A stretch of 64,000 nucleotides of DNA from Marsupella aquatica. Its lineage: Eukaryota; Marchantiophyta. Shown piece after piece: positions 39,132 to 50,235 of this stretch (position 1 is the first letter of the stretch; the number at the start of each line of letters is the position of its first letter). The notes below the pieces were generated by a model that saw only the letters and a list, made by a program, of their open reading frames with translations, was not told where the DNA came from and searched no databases. Position numbers and translations under genes: made by a program. The stretch lies in the NCBI GenBank assembly GCA_973895155.1, contig OZ316895.1, forward strand, positions 11,346,001-11,410,000, given 5' to 3'.

Positions 39132-39267
39132 TGTGGGTTTTGGACATGTGTGGACATGAGTTCCACTTGTATTCCATTCTCTTGTGTTTGTGATGTGGCA
39201 GTGTGACTATGTCTGGATGTATGTGACAAGCGATGTATGTTGTGTAGCGATGTGTATGCGCACGACA
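39132..39267 (+). repeat. Gypsy repeat A', outer copy
   Basis: Second copy of the 136-bp repeat A, ending gcgcacgaca, then actgca and the target duplication tcatga (39274-39279). The right end of the element is therefore A-B-A', while the left end is B alone. Confidence 0.9.
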
Positions 39268-39278
39268 ACTGCATCATG

Positions 39279-39518
39279 ACTAATCTCCCCCTCAACCCGG
39301 TCCGGGATGAGAGATTTCCCCTTGTCAGTATGGGAGTCCTGAGAACTCTCCCCCTCTGATGATCTGGATTCATTAAATGACACATCTCTACTGACAATTA
39401 GTTTACAGGTTATTGGATCCCATAACCTATAACCCTTCACACCTTTCTGATAGCCAAGGAAAATGCACTTCTTTGACTTGGACTCCAGCTTGGATCGAAG
39501 CTGGGAAGGTGTAAGCAC
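39279..39518 (-). pseudogene. Copia pol segment upstream of the gypsy insertion
   Basis: The minus-strand frame shows KKCIFLGYQKGVKGYRLWDP and RDVSFNES, the conserved link between integrase and reverse transcriptase in copia pol. It stops making sense at 39279, where the gypsy element begins. Its continuation is at 28325 and below. Confidence 0.88.
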
Positions 39519-40650
39519 ATAAGCATCACATCAAAAAATCCTCAGATGTGAGTAATCTGCTGGACGCCCGTACCTCATTTCAAATGGCGTCTTGAATCCA
39601 ATAGAATTGGATGGAGAAAAATTTACCAAATAAGCTGCAGTGTTGACAGCTTCAGCCAAAACTCATGTGGTAAGCATGATTGACTCAACATACTCCTCGA
39701 GCGGTCCAATAGTGTTCGGTTGAGTCTCTCAGAAACACCATTCTGCTGAGGAGTATAGCTTGTTGTGAGATGGCGGGTAATCCCCTGCTCCTTACAATAC
39801 GTTCCAAATTCACCAGAACTATATTCACCGCCGTTATCCGATCGAAGATATCTCACCTTATTACCAGTCTGATTTTCAACTTGGGTTTTCCACTCCTTTA
39901 AAGTGGCAAAAACATCAGACTTATTGTGTAGAAAGTATATCCACACATACCTTGAGTAATCGTCAATGAACGTGACATAGTATAACCGTCCAGAATGTGA
40001 GGGAGTAGGGGCGGGACCCCACACATCACTATGTACATACTCAAGTACCTCCTTGCTGGTATGAGTTCCAACTCCGAAGGGTTTCCTGTGCTGCTTCCCT
40101 AGCACACAGTGCTCACAAAATTCCAACTTACAAGATTGCAAATTAGAAAGTAATCCTTTCTTCTGAAGAATAACCAAACCTTTTTCACTCATGTGGCCCA
40201 AATGGAAGTGCCACAGCCGGGTCGTCTCCACATGAGATAAGGTTACATTGGCTTCATCACAGACTACACTGCCCTCGAAAACGTATAGATTGCAATGTCT
40301 CTTTCCCTTCAATACAACTTTAGTACCAGTTGAAACCTGAAGGACACCATTAGCAGAACTCCACTGATGGCCATTTGCCTCTAAAACTCCAAGTGAAATG
40401 AGATTTTTCATCATGCTGGGAATATGTCTCACATTCCTCAATGTTCTCACAGCACCATCAAACATCTGAAATCTTACAGATCCAAGTCCAACAACTTGAC
40501 ATGGGATTCCATTTCCCATCAACACTAACCTGTTGGAAACCGTGTAAGAACTGAAACAATCTCTTCTAGAGCAAATGTGAAAAGTACATGCACTATCTAG
40601 AATCTAGTCATCACTACCTGGATTTGACACTACGTTGAGAGCATAACCTT
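39519..40650 (-). pseudogene. Copia protease and integrase
   Basis: On the minus strand the protease motif ILDSACTFHIC occurs at about 40597-40565, just after a TAG where Trp is usual (DDW in relatives). The frame 40525-39623 then shows the pre-integrase region (HFHLGHMSEKGL, CEHCVLGKQHRKPF) and the integrase core: HSDVWGPAPTPS and FIDDYSRYVWIYFL (Asp), LRSDNGGEYSS (Asp) and TPQQNGVSERLNRTLL (Glu). The frame is lost near 39623, so the last part of the integrase is broken. The order protease-integrase-RT is diagnostic of Ty1/copia. Confidence 0.93.
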
Positions 40651-40654
40651 GACA

Positions 40655-41706
40655 TCACAATATGTCATCATCATTGAGTAAATCTACCTCATGCGAGCTC
40701 GATGCTGCGTTAGCAGAGGCAGTAGGGACCTTTACTCGACAATCCCTTTTCATGTGGCCTGGCTTGCCACAATTCCAACATGCAAGAGGCTTCCTCTCTT
40801 GCGATTTTCCTCTGGATTTAGATCTCCCTCGTGATGTAGATCTAAACCTGTTCTGCCCATTCGTGCGCTGCGTTGCTCTTCCCCTGTTCACATTGAGCAC
40901 AGTGCCAGAAGAAGATGCTGTCTGTGATTGACCCAGCTTTTTTTGAGCATCATCACACAGTAAAGAGCTTACCACCTCATTATACGAAATGGACTTCAAA
41001 TCTCTGTACAAGAGCACCTGTTTCAAACCCTGATATGACGGCGGTAAGGAGCTTAGTAGAAGCAAGGCCTTATCCTCATCTTCAACTCCTTTTCCCAGGT
41101 TTGACAGATCAACCGCTAGACTGTCAAACTCATCTAGGTGATCCTGCATCTTGCTCCCTTCCTTGAGCTTGAGGTTCATCAAGAGAGACTTCTTGTACAG
41201 CCGGTCTGACGCATCTTCCCGGTAGTACTTCTCTCTTAGAGCCTTGAACAGTGACGCGCAATCCGCATAATCATCCAGCTGCTTGATGATGTGCGGCTTG
41301 AGAGCATCATTGCATTGACAGCAATCACCTGCTCCTGTCTCCATTGCCTCACTGAAATCTCCTCCTCTCCATCATACTGCTCTCGCGATGAAAGCAGATG
41401 AGCTAAGCCCATGGCCTGTAGAACACCCTTCACTTGCTTCTCCCAAAGCAAGTAATCAGTACGACCATCGTACTTCTCCACCTCAAACTTCACTCCTCCA
41501 AATCTAGCCATCTCCCTCTTCTTCCCTACTACCGACAGCTCTGGTAGTAACACAGCTTCCTCCACTGCACGCCGCACCGGTGATCGTATCGGTGTTATAA
41601 GTTCCTCCTCAAACGGTAGCAGCTCCTCCTCAGACTTTCCGTCTGACCGTCGCGATCCTGAAGCTCCACCGCCGCCAATTCTTCCAGTATCCTCCGAGTC
41701 ACTCAT
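40655..41706 (-). pseudogene. Copia gag with CCHC knuckle
   Basis: 41706-41236 begins with an acidic N terminus and FEVEKYDGRTDYLLWEKQVK. A 5-bp tandem duplication near 41308-41318 (attgc repeated) shifts the frame. The downstream frame carries DALKPHIIKQLDDYADC, LLMNLKLKEGSKMQDHLDEF and the zinc knuckle CWNCGKPGHMKRDC at about 40780-40739. This is the classic plant copia gag (UBN2-type) layout. Gag packages element RNA. Confidence 0.92.
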
Positions 41707-43180
41707 ATGAAATAATCACAAAAAAATGTCTTTTTTTGAAACTTCTCATAAAACTCAAAACTCAACTCCGCCGCGTAGCCCATGAAGCTAGGAGTCCAAT
41801 ACTAAAATCCGAAATCAAAATCAAAATTTGACGGAAAAGTTATTCAAATTTCGGTTGGGGTGGGTAAAACCTTGGGAAACTCCCCCGTTTTGACCACCTC
41901 AGAGAATAACCAAAATACCAAGTACAACCTGTCGTCGGAATCGTGATGTGATCGGTGCGCCGCGTTGCTAACTCCAGTGGCAACGTCCTCACCAAAAAAG
42001 AACCAAAAAAGTTACCGTGCGGCGGACAAAATCTTTGTGTGATGGCCAAAAAACAGCTCTTTGTTTTTCGGGAATATTCTCGCACAGTCCAACAGGGCTC
42101 ACAGGGGGCCGTTCCCCCTGTCGGAGCGGTTAAAATGGAGGGTCACAGGGCCTGGGATGAGGCACAACCAATGAGGAGGAGGAGAGAAAAAAAATTCAGA
42201 AAAACATACTCTAAAGGGGTCTTAAAGCCCCTGGCAAAGGCGCGCGTATTCGCGGCCAGAATCGCGTATAAACAACAGAAAACGTGAAAAAACGGGTTCA
42301 AAGGGGTCAAAACGCGCGTATTTTTGCATTTTTGGGCCGTATTTGGGCCCAAAAAAGCACGTTTTTGCGCTTAAAGGGGTGTGGGAGGCCGGTGTGCGCG
42401 CCGGGGCGTATGGCGAACCTGGTTTGTCGGGTATTGGGGCCGTATTGGGGCAAAAAATGCCCTAAACTAACCTTAAAAATGTGCCCAAAATGATACAAAG
42501 GCCGTGTTACAAACCTTAGCCGCCTCCGCTTTGGTTTCCAATGAGAAAAGTGATGACCGCCGACATGAAAATGTTTTCGAATTGCACCGGCACGTCAGAA
42601 GCTCCACCAGAGAAAGAACTTCTGTTGCATCGCCTTCACTCCGCGTCAAGTGCCAATCCCAGACTCAAAATGACCGTCTCGCCACGAACTCTCCGTTGAG
42701 CCTCAGCACTTTGCGTTTCTTCCTCCGAGTCAAGCGTCACGATGAGTAATCCAGTTCAGGGAAAAACAAGCACCATAGCTTGTCAAAAAACCAGAACGCC
42801 TCCTTCACTCGTCACGACGCACTCGTTTCGCAAACGTCAGCAAACTAGATACCAAAACGACCAGCACGCTCCAACCTTCAACTTGAACTATCACATGCGA
42901 CGCCCCGCACACCGCACAGCTCACACCGTTGAAGAAACGATCTCTGGTTTCTCCCCCGAAATACCGTCGAACACGAATAAACCCTGAACGACGCAAACTT
43001 CAATTCCTCCGCACCACGAATACCGATCAGCGAGCTCTAACCACCGTTAGAATGCCCTCTCACTAACCTATCCGCTCAGCCACATACAATCGAGTTTCAT
43101 GCGACGAAACTCTGAATGTACCATCGACAATGAACGCTGGAAAAACCTGTCACGAAAAAACCTTGTCACCTCCTAGGCAT
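41707..43180 (-). other. Copia 5' leader, non-coding
   Basis: About 1.5 kb between the primer-binding site and gag has no coding pattern in either strand. A long leader is common in plant copia elements. Confidence 0.6.
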
Positions 43181-43192
43181 GCTCTGATACCA
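43181..43192 (-). promoter_or_regulatory. Copia primer-binding site (initiator Met tRNA)
   Basis: On the minus strand this reads TGGTATCAGAGC, complementary to the 3' end of plant initiator methionine tRNA, two bases inside the 5' LTR. Confidence 0.93.
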
Positions 43193-43194
43193 CT

Positions 43195-43538
43195 TGTTGA
43201 GCATAGACGACATTCGCAACGGCAAGCCCATGAACCATCCAACGCACAATAGTTGACACAGAGAGATACGTGGTTCACCTCCACATGAGGCTACGTCCAC
43301 GGGAACACACAAGAGCTTTACTGCACTCTAGGCCGACCGGCCATACCAAGCATCCACAGCACAAGCTCTCCCTATCTCTCAACTAGCTCCGTAACAATGA
43401 GCCTAAGTTCCACCAGGGTCTGGCATCAGCCCTGGCTATATGCACAACAACACTACCGCTAACCTTAGCTAGGTCCTAACCCGAGTTAGCCTAACTGTGG
43501 TTAGCACAAGAGTCACAAGACTAGAGCAATATCTAACA
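43195..43538 (-). repeat. Copia 5' LTR
   Basis: 344 bp with the same ends as 25953-26296. The target duplication gtctt follows at 43539-43543. Confidence 0.95.
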
Positions 43539-43543
43539 GTCTT

Positions 43544-44770
43544 TAGGTTACAAATTAAGAAGATCACAAGTTAAGGCATCTTGGTGCCCACATCTACAAG
43601 GTTGGTGTACTTTTTGACCCCAATTATAACTGTAAAATTGATAAGGTTACAAGTTAAGGCATTCTGGTGCACACATCCGCAAGGGTAGTGCAAATCCCTC
43701 TGCATCTTCTAGGTGTTTAAGTGTATTAAGGTTCTATTAGCAAAGCATTGTGGCAACAATAGCCCCTCAAAAGTAGAGTTACTTTCCCTAGGCATTAATT
43801 GTAGCGTAATATACACTTTACAATATACAAAACCCTTTCACTAGGTTAAGGCTGAATTTTACTCCATAAATTCAATTTGTAAATATTTTTTACTGCGTGT
43901 TGTCATGAATGTAATTCCAGATATAACCAAGCAATTGCAATAGGTCGTCTCAATACTTGACTGTACCAGCTAGGATAATGTCTTATGGGAACTCCCCTAA
44001 AAGTTATGGAAGTCAATCCTCGGCCACCGTAAGGAAGCCCGTGAACACTTACCCTGTGAATTTGCCATAACTATATTTGCAAATCCGGAACTCCAGAACT
44101 GTGGAAAGTTGCGATTGAAGGGCACATGGGCTTTGCGCCTGACAATGGCTGCTATTTGAGGTCGCAGCTAACCAAGAATGAAGGGAAAATGATAGATGTG
44201 ATGAGACAAAGTTGGGGCTCTAACTCCTGCCTTATGGGGCAGGTCAAAGCTACTCTCTATCTTATATATATAGCGCGAAGGTAAGCTAGAGTTGAGATCT
44301 AGGCTTCAAGAGTGAAGCCTTTAGATAGTGTCTCTAGAGCCCCACTAAAATATATGTACATAGAAAGGAGTAAGTTATGATATGTATGAAGCCTTTGGAC
44401 CTTGACTCTAGGCCCCACTATAATATATGTGCATAGAAAAGAGTATGTTTTGATATATATGATTGTTAAAATGATGGGGGCAGGCATGATGTTTTTTTTT
44501 TATCATTTCATTGACCTACAAAGAATGTGAATAGTAACCATATTTTGTTGACACTTTTGTTGTCTTCACGTTCCAAGAATGTATGCGGGGCTACAATAGT
44601 TGTTGAAATTTCTTAACTGCTCCCATAAACAGAGTTACAAGATGTACCACAAGACCCACCACAGGTCACTAATTTAGAGCCAACTTTGAGACACCTAAAC
44701 TCAGTAACTTGGTAGTGTTCCAAAAGTCTTCCTTCGTTCCCGTTGCCTCTGATCATGTATTCCGGTGTTC
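43544..44770. other. AT-rich spacer, nothing recognised
   Basis: No gene is seen. About 43556-43690 contains a diverged repeat of a 'caagttaaggcat(c/t)(t/c)tggtg' phrase. About 44300-44465 contains two variants of a phrase ending in 'cccacta(a/t)aatatatgt(a/g)catagaaa'. Confidence 0.4.
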
Positions 44771-44777
44771 CTGTATT

Positions 44778-44907
44778 TTTGGTAGTGTGATATACATAGA
44801 AGAGATTTTATTTTCATAATGAGATCTCACGATTATTTCCTTGCACTTGAAGTTCACTGCGATGCTCCGATCAACCGCTACAGGAGCGAACCCCCTCCTA
44901 TAAATAT
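44778..44907 (+). promoter_or_regulatory. Promoter of the GST at 45289
   Basis: A TATA box, ctataaatat, lies at 44898-44907, about 380 bp before the ATG, so the 5' UTR is long or contains an intron (donor-like gtgggtaag at about 45017). The ~110 bp upstream of it (ccttgcacttgaagttcact, then gctccgatcaaccgctacag) is matched by an orphan copy at 52600-52672. Confidence 0.55.
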
Positions 44908-45288
44908 GTCTAGCTGTTTTCATGCCAGTGCAGCAATCGCTTCAAAGGCTACAACGGAGAACTGCTAGCCCCGAATCGCCGAGACCAAGCATCAGTAGCT
45001 CAGGATCTCGATTTAGGTGGGTAAGCTGGAATGATTCCATCTCGGCATTTCCTTCCGTTCTCCCTTTCTGTTGCCGAATTAGATTTACGGGGTCAATCCC
45101 TTCATGGGTCTTCTCTGTTTCTCTGCTAGCGAGACTGGAGTGTAAACTCGAGTAGCTTACGAAAGAGGTCGGAGTATCTGATTCGTTTGTCAAAAGTGTC
45201 GTGTCATGTGTCTCCAATGCAGCTACTCACTGACGTTTTCAAATCCAGTTTTGCCTGTTGAAGGATTTGAGAAGGTAGCATCGGTGCC

Positions 45289-45978
45289 ATGGCGGAGATT
45301 ACGCTATTCGCCAGCAGGTATTCTCCATTTGCACAACGAGCGCAAATAGCATTGAGGGAGAAGCAAATCCCATTCGAGCTCATCGACGTAGACTTCAAGA
45401 GCAAACCACAGGCCCTACTGGACGCCAATCCCATCCATAAGAAAGTCCCGACCATCGTCCACAAAGGCAAGCCGGTGGCGGAATCCCTCGTCATCCTGGA
45501 ATACTTGGAAGATGCATTTCCGGAGCAGGTTCCATTGTTGCCGAAGGATGCCTACGAGAAATCTAAGGTCAGATTCTGGACTGACTACGTCCACCAGAGC
45601 TTCGTCAAAATCACGGCTGGCTTGAGCGCCCAGGCGGGAACTCCAGAGAAGCTTGCTTCAGTTGAAGCATCGATGACTTTGTTGAAGACATTAGATTCAG
45701 CCATGACCAGTTTCTCTGCAGATGGTCCTTTCTTTACTGGAGACAAATTCAGATATCTCGATGTGGTCCTGGCGCCGCTCTGCAGTGCTCTAGTAGTCAT
45801 AAAAGGACTGGGAGGCGGTACGATGCCAGGCCCCGATGAGTTGCCTCGGTTCTACAAGTGGCTGGAGGTGGTTACGGCGCATCCAAGTGTGAGCTCTTCC
45901 CTGCCTTCAGAAGAAGAAACCTGGGAGTTCCTGAAGGCTAGGTTCTCACAAATGACCATCAGCAAACCCATTTCTTAG
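45289..45978 (+). CDS. Tau-like glutathione S-transferase
   Basis: One open frame of 229 residues ends in TAG. The thioredoxin-like domain has SRYSPFAQRAQIALREKQIP, with the catalytic Ser in SPFAQR at about residue 12. Lys39, Val53-Pro54 (KKVPTI) and the Glu-Ser pair in KPVAESLVILEYLED form the glutathione site. The helical domain starts with SKVRFWTDYVHQS, and FSADGPFFTGDKFRYLDVVLAPL is the conserved N-capping region. Glutathione conjugation in the cytosol is the expected activity. Of the GSTs here it has the most canonical catalytic motif. The ATG at 45289 directly precedes the first beta strand and has a good context (gccatgg). A TATA box lies upstream. Confidence 0.93.
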   Translation: MAEITLFASRYSPFAQRAQIALREKQIPFELIDVDFKSKPQALLDANPIHKKVPTIVHKGKPVAESLVILEYLEDAFPEQVPLLPKDAYEKSKVRFWTDYVHQSFVKITAGLSAQAGTPEKLASVEASMTLLKTLDSAMTSFSADGPFFTGDKFRYLDVVLAPLCSALVVIKGLGGGTMPGPDELPRFYKWLEVVTAHPSVSSSLPSEEETWEFLKARFSQMTISKPIS

Positions 45979-47220
45979 TTTTATGCATTGCAGTTGCCCC
46001 AAAGATGAGCTCAAGTTGGAGAGCCCGTAGGTAAAGTCCAAGAAGGTTTATCGCAATGCCAATCGCCTGTACTCCTTTACGCTAAATGCTTACAGCTACA
46101 GTCGAGAGTCAACTCTTGTGTCGATGGCGTTCAAGGCAAATGTCTGGGAGTAAAGAGGATTTTGCCTGGAGCGTTATATTATGTCCATTTTCGGAGCTTT
46201 ACTCCACAACGCTTTGGATGACTAGCTGGACAGTTAGTCGAATCACAGTCAAAAGTATTGCATATCTCTCAAGACGCGTCGAGTTCTTATCGATCAGAGC
46301 TGATCTGTGAGAAAAATAGATTTTATAGAGGTGCGAAATCTATGATGCCAGTTATGCCATCGTAAAATTTGCAACCGTGACAACCATCCCACATACCCCA
46401 ATAAGTAGCTGATTTACATCAACAAAACTTTGAAATTCATCAACACTTTCCACAGACTGTCCCGACCGACACAACAATGTTAATGGACTGTATGACAAAA
46501 TTGGTAGATCAACCGTCAATTTTTGTAGACTGCGTGATCTTGTTTCATAGCAGGCTAGTTATACAGTTTCACAAACATTGGCCATTGATATGAGGCATTT
46601 GGTACATAGTCTGTTGGACTAAACAAGTTCTTTGACGAGTTAACATAGTTTTATGGAAGTCGGGATATAGAGTTTCGGGAATCGGAATTCTGTAGTTGAA
46701 GAGACGGATGGTTCTTCTATCTGTTTTGTGGCGACTGCAATCCAGGAGTTCTGCTGCATGTTATTGCTGCATTAGTACTGATGAGCACGCACGAAGAAGT
46801 GTTGGGGCATGGGCAAAGTAAGGTGCTCAATGATAGCATATAAGAAGAAGGTCTCGAGATGATCGATACAACGGATTGAAACATAGATAGCCTCAATTTC
46901 ACATTATTTTTAAAGATCGTCATAAAAATGCTCTGAATCGGAGAACATGGGATTCAACGCTTCCCTCAAGGGAGTTGAGATCTGCTTCTTGATGTTCAAT
47001 TGCAGATTTACAGCGTCAGTTTGTCTGAGGGAAAAAATCTACGCATAACATTTGCTTTTGCTTTACGCACCATCCTTGGATGTCAAAAATGATTATTCAT
47101 AGAAGTGACGTTGTGTAGGTTCTAGACAGTTTTCTATACTCAACGAGGACACGTGTTGAATGACATGGTCATACGCTGAGTAGGACACATTCAATCAAGC
47201 AAAAAAAATAGGAAATATTA
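45979..47220. other. Spacer, nothing recognised
   Basis: This is the 3' flank of the GST followed by DNA without recognisable genes or repeats. Confidence 0.4.
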
Positions 47221-47594
47221 ACTCCGATCATTGGGAAGGCACAGTGACAGCAATTAGTTCCAAACAATTAGTCGAGAGCGCAAAACCCATACACTAAAGA
47301 GTATATATATATATATCACAGTGCCCAAAGGCAAAAAACTCCTTAAAGGGGAGACATGATCCCAAAGGGGAAACAACCCAATGAAGGGGAGGAAAAGAGG
47401 AGCAAAAGAGGGAGACATGATCCCAAAGGCAAAGCAATCCAATGAAGGGGAGGAAAAGGGAAAAGAGGGGAAAAAAAGAAGGGAAAGGGAAAGGGAACAG
47501 ATGATTGTCTGCGAACTTGCTGCACCAAAGCGCCATCACCAAGAATTAAGAAACGTCCATCACTACTGCTGTCTTGACCATCTCTGGTCTCCAC

Positions 47595-48308
47595 TCATTT
47601 GGAAGCACCAGCCGCGGCTGCGGCAGCTGCAGCTTCTCTTCTCGCCCACAAAAATGCAAAAAACTCTTCTTTGGGTGGAACGGCCACTTTGTAACTTGGG
47701 CGAACGGAAATTGCCTCAATGCACTTGTGGAATCGAGGAATTTCATCAGGCCCGGGGACGACAAGGCCACCAGCCTCCTCAGCCCACATTACAACATTCT
47801 TCAACGGACCAACCACAACATCTAGATATCCAAACGTCTCTCCCAAAAAGAACGGCCCCTCTTTGGAGAAACTGGTCATGGCCGCATCAAGCGTCTTCAA
47901 GAACTTTACGGATTCCTCGTGAGCGACCTTCTGCTCTGGAGATCCAGCCTTCGCTTTCGCGGATTCCATCAACTTCTCGGAACTTTTGTAGACGTAGTCG
48001 GCCCAGAACCTTACCTGGGACTTCTGATGAGCGCCCTTAGGCATCAGTGGAACTTGCTCAGGCCATTCATCTTCAAGGTACTCCAGAATAATCAGCGATT
48101 CTGCCACTGGTTTCCCATCGTGGATGATCGTAGGGATCTTCTTCCAGATGGGATTAGCCTCCAGCAAAAGCTTTGGTCTGTTGGCGAAGTCAATAGTGAT
48201 GGGCGTGTATGGAATGCCTTTCTCTTCCAGAGCAAGTCGCACACGTTGTGCGAACCAACTGATCGGGAACGTAAACAGAGTCACTGGTGCATCTGCGACG
48301 GCACCCAT
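47595..48308 (-). CDS. Tau-like glutathione S-transferase (duplicated pair, member 1)
   Basis: 237 residues from the ATG at 48308 (MGAVADAPVTLFTFPIS). The frame is open further upstream only through a GTG, which I do not use because the duplicate also starts at this ATG. The catalytic Ser is in FPISWFAQRVRLALEEKGIP. The glutathione site has KKIPTIIHDGKPVAESLIIL. The C-terminal domain has SQVRFWADYVYKSSEKL and PFFLGETFGYLDVVVGPL. The tail after FFAFLWARRE is a run of alanines ending in GASK, longer than in most tau GSTs. It is very similar to the gene at 53625-54338. The two together with flanks form a segmental duplication, so they probably share expression and substrates. Confidence 0.92.
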   Translation of the reverse strand: MGAVADAPVTLFTFPISWFAQRVRLALEEKGIPYTPITIDFANRPKLLLEANPIWKKIPTIIHDGKPVAESLIILEYLEDEWPEQVPLMPKGAHQKSQVRFWADYVYKSSEKLMESAKAKAGSPEQKVAHEESVKFLKTLDAAMTSFSKEGPFFLGETFGYLDVVVGPLKNVVMWAEEAGGLVVPGPDEIPRFHKCIEAISVRPSYKVAVPPKEEFFAFLWARREAAAAAAAAGASK

Positions 48309-50230
48309 TGTCTTAACCGACACCTGATCCTCGCAGAATTTTGGGTCAACTTGAGCGACTAAGGGGACAGCAACTTGAGGGAATATCTACCGGTTTGCAC
48401 CTGCAACACAAATACCATAACAAATGTACAACACACACGGTGAGATACTGAGATGGGCATGCACTGCCAAAAGCAATTTGCTGTAAACGGGTTTCTTCTA
48501 TCAACTCACTAGGAATTGCGGCACCACTTATGGCGCAGCTTTTAGAAATAACTGAAGCATGCTCCGGCACTCCAAACAAACGTAGTTCTCACACTGAAAA
48601 AAAAAATTGTAAAAGACAACGCCAATGCGACTTCAATAGCAGACGTTGTAAAAGCAACGACCTGGAAACTGAAGCTCGCACTCTAGCATGACGTCAATTC
48701 TACTGAAACTCTGTGTTAGTTACCTGGGTGTTAATCTTTCTTAGAGTCCGGCAGGATCTCTGGTGAGGCCTCGAGTCGTTGGTTGCTGCTCTGGCGCTCA
48801 TCCAATGAAGGGGTACTGGAGCTATGGACAACTCTATGTTTTATACACTCAGGATCCCATGAATGGAACCATGACAGACGAGATGTGCCGCTTGTAGATC
48901 TGTTGTGGGGCCACCTTTCCACTTACACTCAGTTTTGCTTCAAAGGAGAAACTGACTTGGAAGGTTCCCCATCTCGAAAAGTCCGGTTACCAACGACTGG
49001 ATTTTAGTGGGGAGGGCGATCATCCGTGTTCAGCGGTCAAATCAGGACTTCCAGTCAGTGGTGAGCTTCGTGGGGAAGACAGCCCCTCAAGAGAAACGAA
49101 TAAACGATAGACACGAGGGATGAATGTGGGATGTAAGTTGGTAGTGGACCGTCCATACATGCAAAACGTGCTTAAGTGCCTGGATAGACCTCTACGTTTC
49201 CCAAAACGTTAAGATGTAGGTTGAAATGTGCATCGAAACTCTCTTTCCTGCTCTGATGGTATATAACCATGTCTACGTGCAAGGCTTCCAGGAAGACACC
49301 ACCAGTAAGTGCAGGCTCCCGGGACTACTCCACTAGGCAGCACTTATCTACAGAATGCACTATGCCATAAATGCATGGGACTCCATTTATGCACTTTCTC
49401 CATATTTCCATGGTCTGCACTATCTGGTGAGTGCATGAGAAATCACTTATGCACTTCTTGGTTGTGTTTTAGGGTCACACACATTTGACTCCTCCTACCC
49501 TGAGTACTCACATTGCATATTTGAACTGGATAAGTGCATGAAACTATTTTATGTAATTGTTTGCTGTGCTTATCAATAAATGCTTATGTTTGCATTAATT
49601 CCAACTATTTTATGTAATTGTTTGCTGTGCTTATCAATAAATGCTTATGTTTGCATTAATTCCAGGAACTGAGAAATGCATGTGTACACTAACAGACATA
49701 AATGCTCTTATGTATTTGTTGTTCAGTGCCTACATTTTGTCATTTAGTAAGAGTTTACCTGCACTTATGCAAGACTGCATTTTTTGTTGCATTTACAAAG
49801 GAAATCTTTGTGATGTCTTTGTTAATTCTGAAATAAAAAATTATGCATCCAGAACAATGTTCCCAAGAATTGAAAGATGGGCTGCATCACTTTTTAAGCC
49901 CTGAGCCTCACTTGGCAAAGCTCATAAGTTGAATTTAATTTTGATACTCGAATCTGTTAAGAAGCTCAATCATGCTCGATGTTTCCTAGATAATCCTTTG
50001 ACCCTCCCTAACTTAATGTCAGCTTACATGTGACTGGCTTCCTGCCTGTAAGGGTTGCAAGGAGGATGAAAAAAATGGAGGCATGATTGAAGAACTTAAG
50101 GTAATATTAAGATTGACGTGACCACTAAAACTATACAAAACAAAAAAATCTCCTTGCACATAACAACCAGATATATAGCATTTACTTAGCCTTAAAGGAG
50201 AATATGTTAGTAGAGGTCCCATACTCATAT
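48309..50230. other. GST 5' region and duplicated non-coding DNA
   Basis: This is 5' flank of the minus-strand GST. 49537-49587 and 49604-49654 hold a 67-bp tandem duplication (caactattttatgtaattgt and following bases). The rest matches block 2. No other gene is seen. Confidence 0.5.
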
Positions 50231-50235
50231 CACAA

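Larger units (their letters stand above)
28332..39273 (+). mobile_element. Ty3/gypsy retrotransposon carrying a DNA methyltransferase and a PHD finger
   Basis: This 10.9 kb insert lies inside the copia element, on the opposite strand, flanked by tcatga. Coding order on the plus strand is gag with a CCHC knuckle, aspartic protease (DTGA), C5-cytosine DNA methyltransferase, reverse transcriptase (YIDDILVYS), RNase H, HHCC-DDE integrase, PHD finger. RT before integrase marks it as Ty3/gypsy. Chromoviruses carry a chromodomain at the integrase end; a PHD finger stands there instead. Apart from a 1.28 kb MITE, a 7-bp duplication at 36199-36212 and a probable frame change near 30240, the domains form one frame broken by nine TAG codons (30789, 31200, 31506, 31713, 34063, 35311, 35353, 37136, 38144). 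The copy is therefore dead as a whole, although the methyltransferase segment itself is uninterrupted. Terminal repeats are non-canonical; see the repeat entries. Confidence 0.95.
25953..43538 (-). mobile_element. Ty1/copia LTR retrotransposon, split by a nested gypsy element
   Basis: Two 344-bp LTRs (tgttgagcatag...tatctaaca) lie at 25953-26296 and 43195-43538, in the same orientation and differing at five positions by my count. The target duplication gtctt flanks it at 25948-25952 and 43539-43543. Reading on the minus strand, the order is 5' LTR, Met-type primer site, gag, protease, integrase, reverse transcriptase, RNase H, polypurine tract, 3' LTR: the Ty1/copia order. A 10.9 kb gypsy element interrupts it at 28332-39273. 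Coding is broken by a 5-bp tandem duplication in gag, TAG stops at 27740 and upstream of the protease motif, and the insertion. Confidence 0.96.

Noticed and set aside
28336-39267. Classifying the methyltransferase element as a DIRS element because of its split repeats
   Set aside because: It has an HHCC-DDE integrase and an apparent target duplication, and no tyrosine recombinase motif. DIRS methylases as I recall them are of another type.
48309-48323. Upstream extension of the GST at 47595 by five residues
   Set aside because: It would start at GTG, not ATG. The duplicate gene has its ATG at the position matching 48308, so I use that start.
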